NCBI GenBank assembly: GCA_023382535.1
Contig: JAHDWA010000001.1
Span: 124,001 to 188,000, forward strand
From: Anaerolineae bacterium
GTDB taxonomy: Bacteria; Chloroflexota; Anaerolineae; 4572-78; J111
DNA length: 64,000 bases
Direction: 5' to 3'
In this document: positions 36,124-45,089 of the stretch, in pieces
Numbering within the stretch: the stretch's first letter is position 1
How the letters are laid out: every line of letters begins with the position of its first letter
Made by a program: the position numbers and the translations under genes
Notes under the pieces: generated by a model
Told to the model about the DNA's origin: nothing
What the model saw: only the letters and a program-made list of their open reading frames with translations
Database searches by the model: none

Positions 36124-38106
36124 TCACCGGCTTTCTTTGTTCTGGCCAGGACTGGCTTTTCCCGTCATCGTTTCCACAATCAGCCGATGCTTCTCTTCCC
36201 AACTCTGGGCGATCCCCATTAGTTCAGCCATCCACTTAAGCCCCTCAAAGCCAAATTTGGCTGTTTCAATGGCTCTGGGGCTGTGACGGGTCGAGACGGC
36301 CGGCAGATGAGCACTCCAACCAATCTCCCCGGTTCTGTCACAGTTGATCCAGGGATGCTGAGTACCCACTCTTTCGATGATTGGCTCCTCATCTTCAGAA
36401 GTAACCCACGGGTCACGATTGAGGATTACATAGCCGTTCTGTTCGACCAGGCTTAGACGGGTGAAGCAATCTTTCCACGCCGGGTCCGCTGAAACCGTGA
36501 AGTAACTGGGCAGCCGGATAACATGGGTGGTACCCATACAATTGATATCCCGTTGGTTTCCCTGGGCGACCTGAGACCACCAAAAAAGTCTGCTCACCAC
36601 CTCAGGTTCCAGCCGGATAACGGCGAAGAGGAGGCGATGCCCCTCATCAGGGGGTCCCTCCCGAAAATCGGTCTGCATCACGAGCCAGTAACGCTCAGAC
36701 AATTCGGTCAGTTTCTCCGGTAGTTCTCTAATGGCGTTTCCGGCCGACTGATACAAAGACCACTTGCCCTTTTCCCAGACCTCGCGGCAGCGGCCGTGGG
36801 GGAGATACCAGTCCCGATCTTCGTCGAGCGGAATACGTTGGCGGGCGGCCTCGGCGTGAAACGTCATTTCCTGGGCAACCACGGGGCGATGGCAAACCGG
36901 ACAAAGATCGCGCCCGATGACTTCCCAGCCCTCGATGCGGTAGTGACCCACGGGATCCGCTTCTTCTGACAGGATTGGTTCGACCATGTACCATACCGGA
37001 TAAGCGGCGGTGAGGGTGTAGGGCGAGTTGCCGGTCGTACAGACTAACCAGTGATGCAGCAGGTAACGCTGATTTTCGGTCAGGTCTTTCAGCGGGGGCA
37101 GTCCCTCACTATTGAAATGGACCCCTATCCTGCGGCTGGCACGTTGGTGCACCAGCTCGGTGATGACTTCTGTCAGCGTTTCATCTTTTGCTTCCTGACT
37201 GAGCAGGTGGCGTAGGTGACCTTCGAGGACGGCTTTCTGGTGATCCGTTAAGCCGCTGACGCGAACGTAAGCGCTCAACGGCCACCACTCCCCCTCAATC
37301 TTCCAGGTATAGCCGCTCGTTGAATCTTGATCGAGTTCCTGAAGCGTAGGGACCAGCCCGCTCAGTTTCCACTCGTACAAATCGCCAATGTGGTAGGTAT
37401 ACAGGCCTGGACGGAGGCTGGTGTGGGTCGGGTCGGTTTGGGCCAGGTGCTCCGAAGATAGATTTTTCCCGGCGGGTTTTTGCCGGGGATCGCTGCCATT
37501 TTTATAAACCATATACAGGAGCAGGTTCCCACTGCGGGGGATCAGGTAGCGGGTTGCTCCCAACCAGGTATGGCGAGGACTCCCATCCACCACAAATCCG
37601 GGATCTCCTGCCGTGTGCCTGACGCTGAAGCTGGTGTTACACGAGCTGCAATAGACTGCTGCGAAATCAACCGAAACGAACTCGGTTCCGCCGCACAGCG
37701 GGCATTTGATCAGCCCAAAGGGCGGAAGATGGTCAATATGTTCAATCTGTACGCCCCAATCCTCGAGGATCGCCTGGTCGAGGGTGCGGAAGGCCGTCAG
37801 TGCGGCAATGACCTGGAGATGGTCTTCTGGCCAGGCTTCGTCCAGGGTGAGAGCGCGATCCAGGGCCACGGTTTCGCCGCTGGCTAGCCGGTATAGGTAT
37901 TCCACGCCAGGTTCCTGCCCTGGTGTGACAACGCTTTCCTGGTTGGGACCCAATTCTAATAACCAGGTGTCAGGATTCAGAGAGATTTCTTCACCGCCCA
38001 GCAGTACGGCGTAGCGGAGATGAATATCCCAGTAGCGGGGACGGGTAAAGGTCATGGAAGCTTTGAGTTTCCAGACCTTGGCTGAACCAGTCTTTGTTTC
38101 TTGCAC
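36124..38106 (-). CDS. Large unknown protein with two zinc-binding sites (660 aa)
   Basis: A longer frame opens at 38163, but the GTG at 38106 has AGGAG 8 nt upstream and is preferred. A zinc ribbon C-P-L-C...C-S-S-C lies at about 134-155, and a second Cys/His group (C-P-V-C-H-R-P, later H-G-R-C) at about 416-457. The rest mixes strand-rich and helical parts with many Trp and Tyr, and no known enzyme motif. Like the 706-aa protein at 4884-7004 it is a big zinc-ribbon protein from an unfamiliar family. It is transcribed away from repeat locus 3, which begins about 180 bp upstream of its start. Confidence 0.7.
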   Translation of the reverse strand: MQETKTGSAKVWKLKASMTFTRPRYWDIHLRYAVLLGGEEISLNPDTWLLELGPNQESVVTPGQEPGVEYLYRLASGETVALDRALTLDEAWPEDHLQVIAALTAFRTLDQAILEDWGVQIEHIDHLPPFGLIKCPLCGGTEFVSVDFAAVYCSSCNTSFSVRHTAGDPGFVVDGSPRHTWLGATRYLIPRSGNLLLYMVYKNGSDPRQKPAGKNLSSEHLAQTDPTHTSLRPGLYTYHIGDLYEWKLSGLVPTLQELDQDSTSGYTWKIEGEWWPLSAYVRVSGLTDHQKAVLEGHLRHLLSQEAKDETLTEVITELVHQRASRRIGVHFNSEGLPPLKDLTENQRYLLHHWLVCTTGNSPYTLTAAYPVWYMVEPILSEEADPVGHYRIEGWEVIGRDLCPVCHRPVVAQEMTFHAEAARQRIPLDEDRDWYLPHGRCREVWEKGKWSLYQSAGNAIRELPEKLTELSERYWLVMQTDFREGPPDEGHRLLFAVIRLEPEVVSRLFWWSQVAQGNQRDINCMGTTHVIRLPSYFTVSADPAWKDCFTRLSLVEQNGYVILNRDPWVTSEDEEPIIERVGTQHPWINCDRTGEIGWSAHLPAVSTRHSPRAIETAKFGFEGLKWMAELMGIAQSWEEKHRLIVETMTGKASPGQNKESR

Positions 38107-38283
38107 AGTAGACACTCCTAAATTTTGAATGGGAAAAAGGTGGATTTGAACTCCTTGTATCAAGATGCAGCCTGACTATTGTTTTGTTTAGGCGACCCAA
38201 CAGGGCGAGCAAACACTATCCTTCCTCCGTGAGCGCTAAGCGATTGAGATGTTCTGCCTTCCCCTACCCTTGGGCAGTTACCC

Positions 38284-39027
38284 CTCGAAAGATCCCAGGA
38301 AGGTACCTAAAAACCCCCTGGAAAGAGTCCCGTAATTTGGGGCGGTCGGCCGCGATTTTGGCAGCTGGCTGCGAAAGTCAATTGAGCGATTGGGGTCGGG
38401 CCAGACCACCACCAGCGAGGAGACCAAGGCCAGGGTGAGCGATTGAACCACAAAACGCTCACTCTCTGAAAGACCGCTAAATGACCCCTGGAAATGGTCC
38501 GGTAAAGAGCGTGGGGTGGATCGCGTCGGCAGGCTGGGAGCGGTCACGGGCCGGATCCGCGCCTGACCTCCTAGAAATACGCAGGAAATATGCTAAAACA
38601 GGGCGAGAGATAGCCCATAAACCGCCAGGAAGATGTCTGAAAAGAGTCTGAGCTCAGGGTAGAAGTCACCCAAGCGGGCCGACGAGCCTGAGTGCTGCTG
38701 GATCAACTCCTGGAAGATAGCTAAAAAGAATCCGGTGAAGTGCGCCCATCCCTAAAAAACTCCTGGAAGATGGATAGAAAGGAGCGCCGGTGGAGCGAAT
38801 TGCCCAGGGTGGGCGAGAGCCTTGGAAGGCCATCCCCTAGAAAGCTTCAGTAAATGGGCTAAAAGATGGCAGAAAGACGGCCAGAAATGGGCAGGAAAGC
38901 GGCTAGTGGCTAGCGGGAGTCGAGCCAAAGCGCAAGTCCTCCCAATGCGGAGGCTCGTAAGCCTTTCACCTCATAGGCCCTTTCCCATTAATCATTTCTT
39001 CTCTGAATTCGAAAATCGAGATTTTTT
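38284..39027 (+). repeat. Repeat locus 3: five blocks of phased 11-bp repeats
   Basis: This is the third copy. Blocks lie at 38284-38339 (5 units), 38466-38509 (4), 38571-38658 (8), 38710-38795 (8, the fourth 9 nt) and 38837-38913 (7). GAGCGATTG words lie at about 38381 and 38437. A GGCT-CGTA-AGCC mini-hairpin at about 38950-38965 and GAAAATC-GA-GATTTTT at 39011-39026 follow. Related sequence begins near 38200. Block 3 keeps the same final unit type (a CTGAGCTCAGG form against TTAAGCTCAGG in locus 2), so units correspond one to one. No gene is visible between 38107 and 39080. Confidence 0.9.
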
Positions 39028-39080
39028 CAGGAAGAGGTGTCCAACCTCGACGTCGCTCTCATTGGTAATGGAGGATAGGA

Positions 39081-39587
39081 TTAAGGTGCCGGCTGAAATT
39101 TTTCCCGAAACAGGTCTTGAAAAGTCGGGCTTATCAGAATCGGGGTAGGTTCGCCTTCCTTTGCCTCCGTCTCTAGTTTTAAGATAGAGCTTTGGGCTGC
39201 CTCGACACCCTCGGCTTGAAGGATAGACTCTGCTTGTTCCTCTGGCGGGACAGCTTGAGTGGTGGCGCGGCGTTTTTTCATCTCTGCGTCGACAGCCTTC
39301 AATAATCTTGGATAAATGTGAGGCCAGACTGCTCCGGCTGTAGTAAAGCCAAGGGCGACCGCACGGGTAATTGGATCACTGGAAGCCACAAAGCCTGTCT
39401 TGAGCTGGAGATGTGGGTTCCAGCAGATAGCCTCTTCCCCATCTCCCCTACGCTTCACCTCAATGCCAATGCGGGTAAGCCAGGCGAGCATGTCATCGAA
39501 GGGGGCAAAAGTCATCTCAAGTACACGCCGGGTGATCAAGTCAAGGGGGATATTCTGTTTGTGGGAACTCTTGCGTTTCTTGTTCAT
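39081..39587 (-). CDS. Unknown protein with basic N terminus and C-terminal FQ-LF tag (168 aa)
   Basis: It begins MNKKRKSSHK and ends with S-P-T-F-Q-D-L-F-R-E-K-F. The middle (about 25-105) is a compact domain with W-N-P-H-L-Q-L-K-T-G. A flexible acidic linker (about 115-150) joins it to the end motif. That motif matches the tails of the proteins at 61790-62269, 61444-61797, 26670-28763 and 51830-53038. It reads away from the next upstream gene and stands next to repeat locus 3. Function is unknown; a docking tag on a small domain is the simplest reading. Confidence 0.65.
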   Translation of the reverse strand: MNKKRKSSHKQNIPLDLITRRVLEMTFAPFDDMLAWLTRIGIEVKRRGDGEEAICWNPHLQLKTGFVASSDPITRAVALGFTTAGAVWPHIYPRLLKAVDAEMKKRRATTQAVPPEEQAESILQAEGVEAAQSSILKLETEAKEGEPTPILISPTFQDLFREKFQPAP

Positions 39588-39637
39588 TTCTTATTTCCGG
39601 TTGGGATAATTTGTCAAACAAATAGTTGGTATCCGTG

Positions 39638-39991
39638 CTAGTTTGGCGAATAGAAAAATCTATTGAGCATGCTACGAAGAAGCTGGACGTTTTCATGAAA
39701 CGATAGGGCGAGCAAGAACTTCACCATCCGTGAGGGTATCAGGTCGCTTAGGCAAACATCACTCACAATCCAGCTGGTTGTCCCTTTTTCGTCATCGAGA
39801 TAAGGAACAACTTCAATCAGATCAGACAAGGTGATATTACCAGCATGTTCCAATGCAGCGTTATCCTTGATGATGATGCAATTATCCGGGTCGTTGAAGT
39901 AGCCTTTGTGAATACTAACGATCCGAACCAAACGGCCGAACAAATAGGGATGGTCAGAACCGATATAAAGAGCGTCTTCTCCAATTTTCAT
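39638..39991 (-). CDS. Unknown small protein (117 aa)
   Basis: MKIGEDALYIGSDHPYLFGR is followed by an SH3-like strand pattern (G-R-L-V-R-I-V-S-I) and a helical end. Many short strands in the first 60 residues suggest a small beta-barrel domain. It lies 50 bp upstream of the tagged 168-aa gene and is probably in one transcript with it. No family is recognised. Confidence 0.55.
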   Translation of the reverse strand: MKIGEDALYIGSDHPYLFGRLVRIVSIHKGYFNDPDNCIIIKDNAALEHAGNITLSDLIEVVPYLDDEKGTTSWIVSDVCLSDLIPSRMVKFLLALSFHENVQLLRSMLNRFFYSPN

Positions 39992-40237
39992 AATAGTTTC
40001 TGTTGTTAATAGAGTGGCGGATAATTTTCGAAAAAGATTAGGAAATCGTATCCCATCTTACCAATTGAATATCAGCAATATATAGCTGAACTACTAGGAA
40101 TTATCCTCTGCCAGTCGGTGAACCGAGCAAGTGAATGACTGGGCTAGCTGCTGAGCAGAATTCCCCTCCTGAGCTGAATCTATCCTATTCGAGAAAAATT
40201 GTCGAAGTTCTGGATTTCTGTCAGTACTATCGGTAGA

Positions 40238-40266
40238 TAGACAAAACGACGAATTTTCATTATAAT
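40238..40266 (+). promoter_or_regulatory. Sigma-70 type promoter of the RelA/SpoT-AAA operon
   Basis: The -35 box is TAGACA (40238-40243), the spacer 17 bp and the -10 box TATAAT (40261-40266), 37 bp before the GTG start. The spacer holds AAAACGACGA, a word that recurs in the inverted repeat upstream of the HTH-VWA gene (about 46073), so a common repressor is possible. Confidence 0.7.
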
Positions 40267-40302
40267 AACTGTAGTCTTTTATTATTAAAGCGAGCGAATC
40301 TT

Positions 40303-43300
40303 GTGGATGCAGGATATGCGTTAATCGAAAAAGTAGCAGGATACGCTGGTCCCCAAAGCCAAGACATTGTGGAATGTGCTTTGGCTCTGGCTACTGAAGC
40401 ATATGTTGAGAACTATCGCTTAGATGGTCACCCTTACATCCACCATGCTATTGCCGTCGCTGAAATTCTTGCTTCTTGGAGTGCTCCAGCAAATGTCGTA
40501 GCTGCTGGGTTATTACATGACGTACCGAAGGAAATTAACTCCTCACTACCATCGCTTGAACTTATTCAAACAAGATGCGGTTCACAAGTAGCAGACATAG
40601 TGCAAGGAGTAGTGCAACTAGCACGACTTAGCCCCACCTTTCCTTCACGCAAGATCGATGAGCCGTTCGACACCGTAGAACATCTCGCCAAGCGATTGCC
40701 TTGGGTCACCTTAGTACTTCAACGAACTCCACTGGCCGTCGTAGTCAAAATAGCCGATCGACTGGACAACTTTCGCTCGTTGGATGTCTTGTCTTTAGAA
40801 CAGCAAGAAGCTTTTGCTGCTTCTGTAATGAATATCTTTGCACCTCTAGCTGATCGGCTGGGAATGCGAGCAGTAAAGCGTGAGCTTGAAAACAGTGCTT
40901 TTCGCGTCCTTCAGCCAGAAGAGTTCCAAAAAATTAGAGAGCGTTATCCAATCGAGGCACGAGAAGCAGCAGCAAAAAGTATAATAGAAAATGCTCACCG
41001 ACATCTTACTGGTAGAGGATTGGAGGTACAAGTAAGTTGTGCCCCTCATAGTCTCTACTCTCTGTATCGTCACGAAGTTGAGCGAGGTCAACCGTTTCCT
41101 TTTCATCTGGCTCAGTCCTTACTTATCCTCACAAATAACGCCTTAGCTTGCTATCAAGCGTTAGGGTTAGTTCATGAACTGTGGCCACCTCAACCAGGTG
41201 AGATCAGGGATTACATAGCTGCTTCCAAACCAAATGGTTATCGTGGGCTTCATACCCAAGTGCGTTATCAACCTGGTGAAATTTTAGGCGTACGAATCCG
41301 AGACAATGAGATGCACTTAGTAGATGAGCATGGTATGACTGCAAGCTGGCTAGGTGTCTCTGAAAGTCTTCTGCCCAACCTTCCAGAATGGAAAGAACCT
41401 CCCCCAGGTAAAATTCTTGTATTCACACTTAACGGTGATTTGAAGATTTTGCCTAAAGGTGCGACGCCTATTGACTTTGCTTATGCCATCCATCGGGGCT
41501 TCGGACATCAATGTACTGGTGCTGTAGTCAATGGTAGTATTGTTCCTCTAGATGAATCATTGTGCTCCGGTGATGTTGTTAAGATTTTGACAAGCGGAGC
41601 CAGTGTAGGTCCGTCACCCGATTGGCTCAACATGGTTAAGACATCCAAGGCCCGGCGTGAAATCCGCCGATGGCTTGACTCTCAGAAACCAGAAGAGATG
41701 GCGCAGAAAGGTTGGGATCTTCTAAATGCAAGATTACGTGAGCAAGGAGTAATGTTATCATATACTCAAACAACAGATCGGTTACGGACTATTGCTGAGA
41801 GCCTGGGATATGAATCTGTACGCCAATTACTAGCAGCGATCGGTCTTGGACGACACAATTTAGAAGCAATTCTTCCCAAGATACAGGAAGTATCTCAAAA
41901 AGTAGATAATCTCCACTCCTTAAAAGCTACGATTGTCTCAGTTGAAGAGTCAGGTCTGCCTCGTCGCTATGCTCGATGCTGCCGCCCACTCCCTCCAGAT
42001 CTCATCGTGGGATACGTGACAAAAGAGAATCTTGTAGTTATTCATCGTGCTGATTGCGGCAATGTTCGCTCCCTAAGACCACTCATCACCGCGGAATGGG
42101 ATACCATCCCCTGGCAATATAAGGCTGAGATTGAGATAATAGCCCTCGATCGGATTGGTCTAGTGCGGGATGTAAGTACAATTATCGCTGAAGTCGGTAT
42201 ATGTATGGCGAGTTTCCACGCCGATCAAATAGAGGATGGCTCTGCTCATATTCAGGTAGGTCTTGGTGATATTTCGGCACAGCAGTTAGATCATGTGTTT
42301 AATAGATTGAAATCAGTTCCAGATGTGCGCAGTATCACACCATCTTCTCCCAATATACCATTTAGATATACTGAACGTTCTGTTGTCGCCCATCACTTTA
42401 CTAATCCCTATACCTTGGCCCCTGTCAGTGGGAATCGCTTTTATGGTCGCCGAGCCGAGCTTCGTGAGCTCGTGAACAATTTGCGGTACGTACGCCCCGG
42501 TGAAGCAGTATTATTTTGGGGACCACGTCGTGTTGGCAAAACATCGCTATTACTAGAATTTCAACGTACTGTTATGAGTGGTGAGGATTACTTACCCGTG
42601 TTCATTGACATGCAAAGGCTCAGTGGAAGCAATACAACTAGATTACTTTTTGACATAATGCGTGCAATTGCTCAAGATAAACACAATTCAGATATTACAA
42701 TACCCACCTTCACACGAATAAAGCGCGATCCTCTTGGTTATTTTCGGAGCTTTGTCGAAAATACTCTCGCCTTATACGGCAAGCATATTGTACTTATCCT
42801 AGATGAATTTCAGATACTTTCTGGATTAAAAGAGGAACAAATCACTTTGTCCGATGTGAATAGATATTTTCGCAGTCTAATTCAGCATAGGAGTGGAATG
42901 AGTATCATTTTCAGTGGTGGTGGTGTCCTAGATAACCTTCTTCAGCAAGCGAATACATCATCCCTACTTGAGGTCACCCGTAACCAAAGGATTGGCTGTC
43001 TGACTCGCGAGGAGGCCCGACAACTAATTGTTGAGCCGGTAAAACGCGTCAAGTACGATTCCTCGGTTGTAGAACGTCTTCTAGATCTGACAGCTGGTCA
43101 CCCCTACTATTTGCAACTGCTGTGCGGTGAACTAGTCACCTGTACGGATCAGGAAAATAATATTATAAAGAATGAGCATCTAAATAGACTACTTTCCGAT
43201 TGGTTACCAGATCAGGGCGAGCAGTTTTTTGGCCACTTATGGGGTAGCGATAGTGGCATTGATCGGATTACTCAAAATTGGAACAAAATAGTGCTTACTG

Positions 43301-43539
43301 CTATTGCATTCAATGCTAACGAAAATCACTGGGTTAACTTTAGTCGTGTCGCCGACAACGGCGTAACTAAGGTTATCAACGAAACTATTCTGTGGCAGGT
43401 CTTACAGAATCTAGTAAAGATGGAAACCTTGGAAACTAAGGATAACATTCATTATCGGATTAAGGTCGAATTGTTTGAGCATTGGCTACAGGAGAATTAT
43501 GCTATTCAACGAGTTGTTAAAGAGATGGGGGATAATTAG
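40303..43539 (+). CDS. RelA/SpoT-like protein fused to an AAA (STAND-type) ATPase (1078 aa)
   Basis: It starts at GTG 40303. Domains in order: HD hydrolase (about 40-160: H-P-Y-I-H-H-A, L-L-H-D-V, I-A-D-R-L-D-N), synthetase-like (about 230-350: A-L-G-L-V-H-E-L-W, K-P-N-G-Y-R-G-L-H-T), TGS (about 367-430), a C-C-R-P-L-P zinc-type segment and ACT (about 550-680), then an AAA ATPase (Walker A G-P-R-R-V-G-K-T-S at about 740, Walker B V-L-I-L-D-E-F at about 829). The synthetase lacks the catalytic Glu (E-V-Q-I-R-T becomes G-V-R-I-R-D) and the Arg/Lys ATP-binding pair, so it may not make (p)ppGpp. The HD part keeps most metal ligands but not E-D-T. Housekeeping RSH proteins end after ACT; this fusion is unusual. 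Confidence 0.85.
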   Translation: MDAGYALIEKVAGYAGPQSQDIVECALALATEAYVENYRLDGHPYIHHAIAVAEILASWSAPANVVAAGLLHDVPKEINSSLPSLELIQTRCGSQVADIVQGVVQLARLSPTFPSRKIDEPFDTVEHLAKRLPWVTLVLQRTPLAVVVKIADRLDNFRSLDVLSLEQQEAFAASVMNIFAPLADRLGMRAVKRELENSAFRVLQPEEFQKIRERYPIEAREAAAKSIIENAHRHLTGRGLEVQVSCAPHSLYSLYRHEVERGQPFPFHLAQSLLILTNNALACYQALGLVHELWPPQPGEIRDYIAASKPNGYRGLHTQVRYQPGEILGVRIRDNEMHLVDEHGMTASWLGVSESLLPNLPEWKEPPPGKILVFTLNGDLKILPKGATPIDFAYAIHRGFGHQCTGAVVNGSIVPLDESLCSGDVVKILTSGASVGPSPDWLNMVKTSKARREIRRWLDSQKPEEMAQKGWDLLNARLREQGVMLSYTQTTDRLRTIAESLGYESVRQLLAAIGLGRHNLEAILPKIQEVSQKVDNLHSLKATIVSVEESGLPRRYARCCRPLPPDLIVGYVTKENLVVIHRADCGNVRSLRPLITAEWDTIPWQYKAEIEIIALDRIGLVRDVSTIIAEVGICMASFHADQIEDGSAHIQVGLGDISAQQLDHVFNRLKSVPDVRSITPSSPNIPFRYTERSVVAHHFTNPYTLAPVSGNRFYGRRAELRELVNNLRYVRPGEAVLFWGPRRVGKTSLLLEFQRTVMSGEDYLPVFIDMQRLSGSNTTRLLFDIMRAIAQDKHNSDITIPTFTRIKRDPLGYFRSFVENTLALYGKHIVLILDEFQILSGLKEEQITLSDVNRYFRSLIQHRSGMSIIFSGGGVLDNLLQQANTSSLLEVTRNQRIGCLTREEARQLIVEPVKRVKYDSSVVERLLDLTAGHPYYLQLLCGELVTCTDQENNIIKNEHLNRLLSDWLPDQGEQFFGHLWGSDSGIDRITQNWNKIVLTAIAFNANENHWVNFSRVADNGVTKVINETILWQVLQNLVKMETLETKDNIHYRIKVELFEHWLQENYAIQRVVKEMGDN

Positions 43540-43542
43540 ATT

Positions 43543-44931
43543 ATGAAGAGCGAAATTTTAAGCCGTGAACCTGTTTTCGCGGGGGGAGAGTTCGTTGGTC
43601 GTGAGGAAGAGATCAATTGGATAAGTAGTATACTCGGGCGTCAGACACCTGAGAACTGTAACATAATTGGTGAGCCACGAATTGGAAAAACATCATTTCT
43701 ATATCATATTTATAGGCAGAAAGTGGGTCTGCCACCTTTAAAAGCAGGTTTGTATGTATGGATAAGACTAACAGAACTCCGCGAACTTAATTCACTCACC
43801 TTTTGGCGTTATATATTAGAAAGACTATGTGAGGAAGAAAAGCTAGGACCATTAGGTCAGTACAGGGAGATAAAACCGAGAGATAAGGCCCATGAAGTCT
43901 TTTTTGATCTTGATGAGGAAATAAAGCGACTTTGGAAAGAAGTAGGATACGAGCGTATTATTTTCCTAATCGATGATGCCGAACTTGTACTTATGAGCGA
44001 AGGCATAAACTCTGAAGACCATGATTGGTTGCGTTCACTCGTAACTTACTATAAGGAGTGCTTGGCATTTGTCATGTCGAGTACTAATCCGCTACATTTA
44101 TTACATAAGGAGCGCTTTAAAGATTCAGTCTCACCATTAATGAACATCTTTCATAGTCGTTCACTGAGTCTTTTGGCTCAGGATGGAGCCGTTAAACTAA
44201 TTCAAGCCATAGCAAAAGCGGAAAATACCCAATTTTTAAATGAGGACATTAAATTTCTATTAAGCGAAGCGGGGCGGCACCCAGATTTATTAAAAATAGC
44301 TTGTGAATATTTAATCGAAGCTAAGGTGGAAAGCGACTCCCGTATTAGCGAAGAAATTTACGATGACGTCAGAAGCGATATGCGTTATGACGGTCATGTT
44401 CGTGGATTATGCCAAAGACTAATTGAACGTCGGACCGATCAAGAGAGAAAAGTCTTGAAATTAATGGCAGAGGGTAAAAATGAATTTGATGACCGTATCC
44501 TTCTGCGTCGATTGAAAAAGCATCTAGGTTTAGTGGAGGAGCGTGATGGAGAGCTAGCTCTTTTCTCCGATGCATTTAATTATTGGATGAGCCATGGGGA
44601 TAAACAATCGGAGGTGGGGGAACCTTTGCAATCGAGTGAAACAATATTGGAATATTTACCAGAAAAAAGACAGGTTCGGGTTAGAAATGAGTTGGTTTCT
44701 CTTACTTCCCTTGAGAACCGCCTGTTGAACTATTTGACAGATAACATTGGTAGAGTCTGTACCTTAGATGAGCTTTTAGAAAATGTTTGGGGAAGGGGTA
44801 AGTCAAAATCTGTAGTAGAAAAAGCCATTAATCGGCTGCGGGCAAAAGTTGAAGTTGACGTTCAGCGCCCCAGGTATATTTTATCGGTGCGAGGGGAGGG
44901 ATACATTCTCCAGAGTTTGACGATAGTTTGA
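43543..44931 (+). CDS. AAA (STAND-type) ATPase with C-terminal winged-helix DNA-binding domain
   Basis: The 462-residue product begins 3 bp after the fusion gene. The N-terminal ATPase has F-V-G-R-E-E-E at about 20-26, Walker A G-E-P-R-I-G-K-T-S at about 44-52 and Walker B I-I-F-L-I-D-D-A-E at about 138-146. The C terminus (about 375-462) is an OmpR-type winged helix: L-T-S-L-E-N-R-L-L-N-Y-L, V-E-K-A-I-N-R-L-R-A-K-V and R-G-E-G-Y. It is probably an ATP-switched transcription regulator. Its ATPase resembles that of the upstream fusion, so the two may assemble. A strong terminator follows. Confidence 0.85.
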   Translation: MKSEILSREPVFAGGEFVGREEEINWISSILGRQTPENCNIIGEPRIGKTSFLYHIYRQKVGLPPLKAGLYVWIRLTELRELNSLTFWRYILERLCEEEKLGPLGQYREIKPRDKAHEVFFDLDEEIKRLWKEVGYERIIFLIDDAELVLMSEGINSEDHDWLRSLVTYYKECLAFVMSSTNPLHLLHKERFKDSVSPLMNIFHSRSLSLLAQDGAVKLIQAIAKAENTQFLNEDIKFLLSEAGRHPDLLKIACEYLIEAKVESDSRISEEIYDDVRSDMRYDGHVRGLCQRLIERRTDQERKVLKLMAEGKNEFDDRILLRRLKKHLGLVEERDGELALFSDAFNYWMSHGDKQSEVGEPLQSSETILEYLPEKRQVRVRNELVSLTSLENRLLNYLTDNIGRVCTLDELLENVWGRGKSKSVVEKAINRLRAKVEVDVQRPRYILSVRGEGYILQSLTIV

Positions 44932-44971
44932 CGCACAAACAGATTCTGTAAGCAAATCTAGCTGACCTTAG

Positions 44972-44997
44972 AGGACGCCAATGGGCGTCCTTTTTTG
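44972..44997 (+). terminator. Rho-independent terminator
   Basis: A GGACGCC-AAT-GGGCGTCC hairpin followed by TTTTTT lies 40 bp after the stop of the AAA-winged-helix gene. Confidence 0.92.
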
Positions 44998-45089
44998 TTC
45001 CTTTCACTTAATAGCATCAATTCGAATGTCAATAGCGTTCTACTCAATAATCTAGCTAAGGACTCGGAATAGTTAGTTGTTTTATCTAA

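Noticed and set aside
35921..36286. 121-codon plus-strand gene
   Set aside because: Its second half is antisense to the 660-aa gene; only the first part may be a remnant.
38130..38180. Possible tRNA on the minus strand (TTCAAAT)
   Set aside because: The flanking bases do not pair into a T-stem and no cloverleaf forms.
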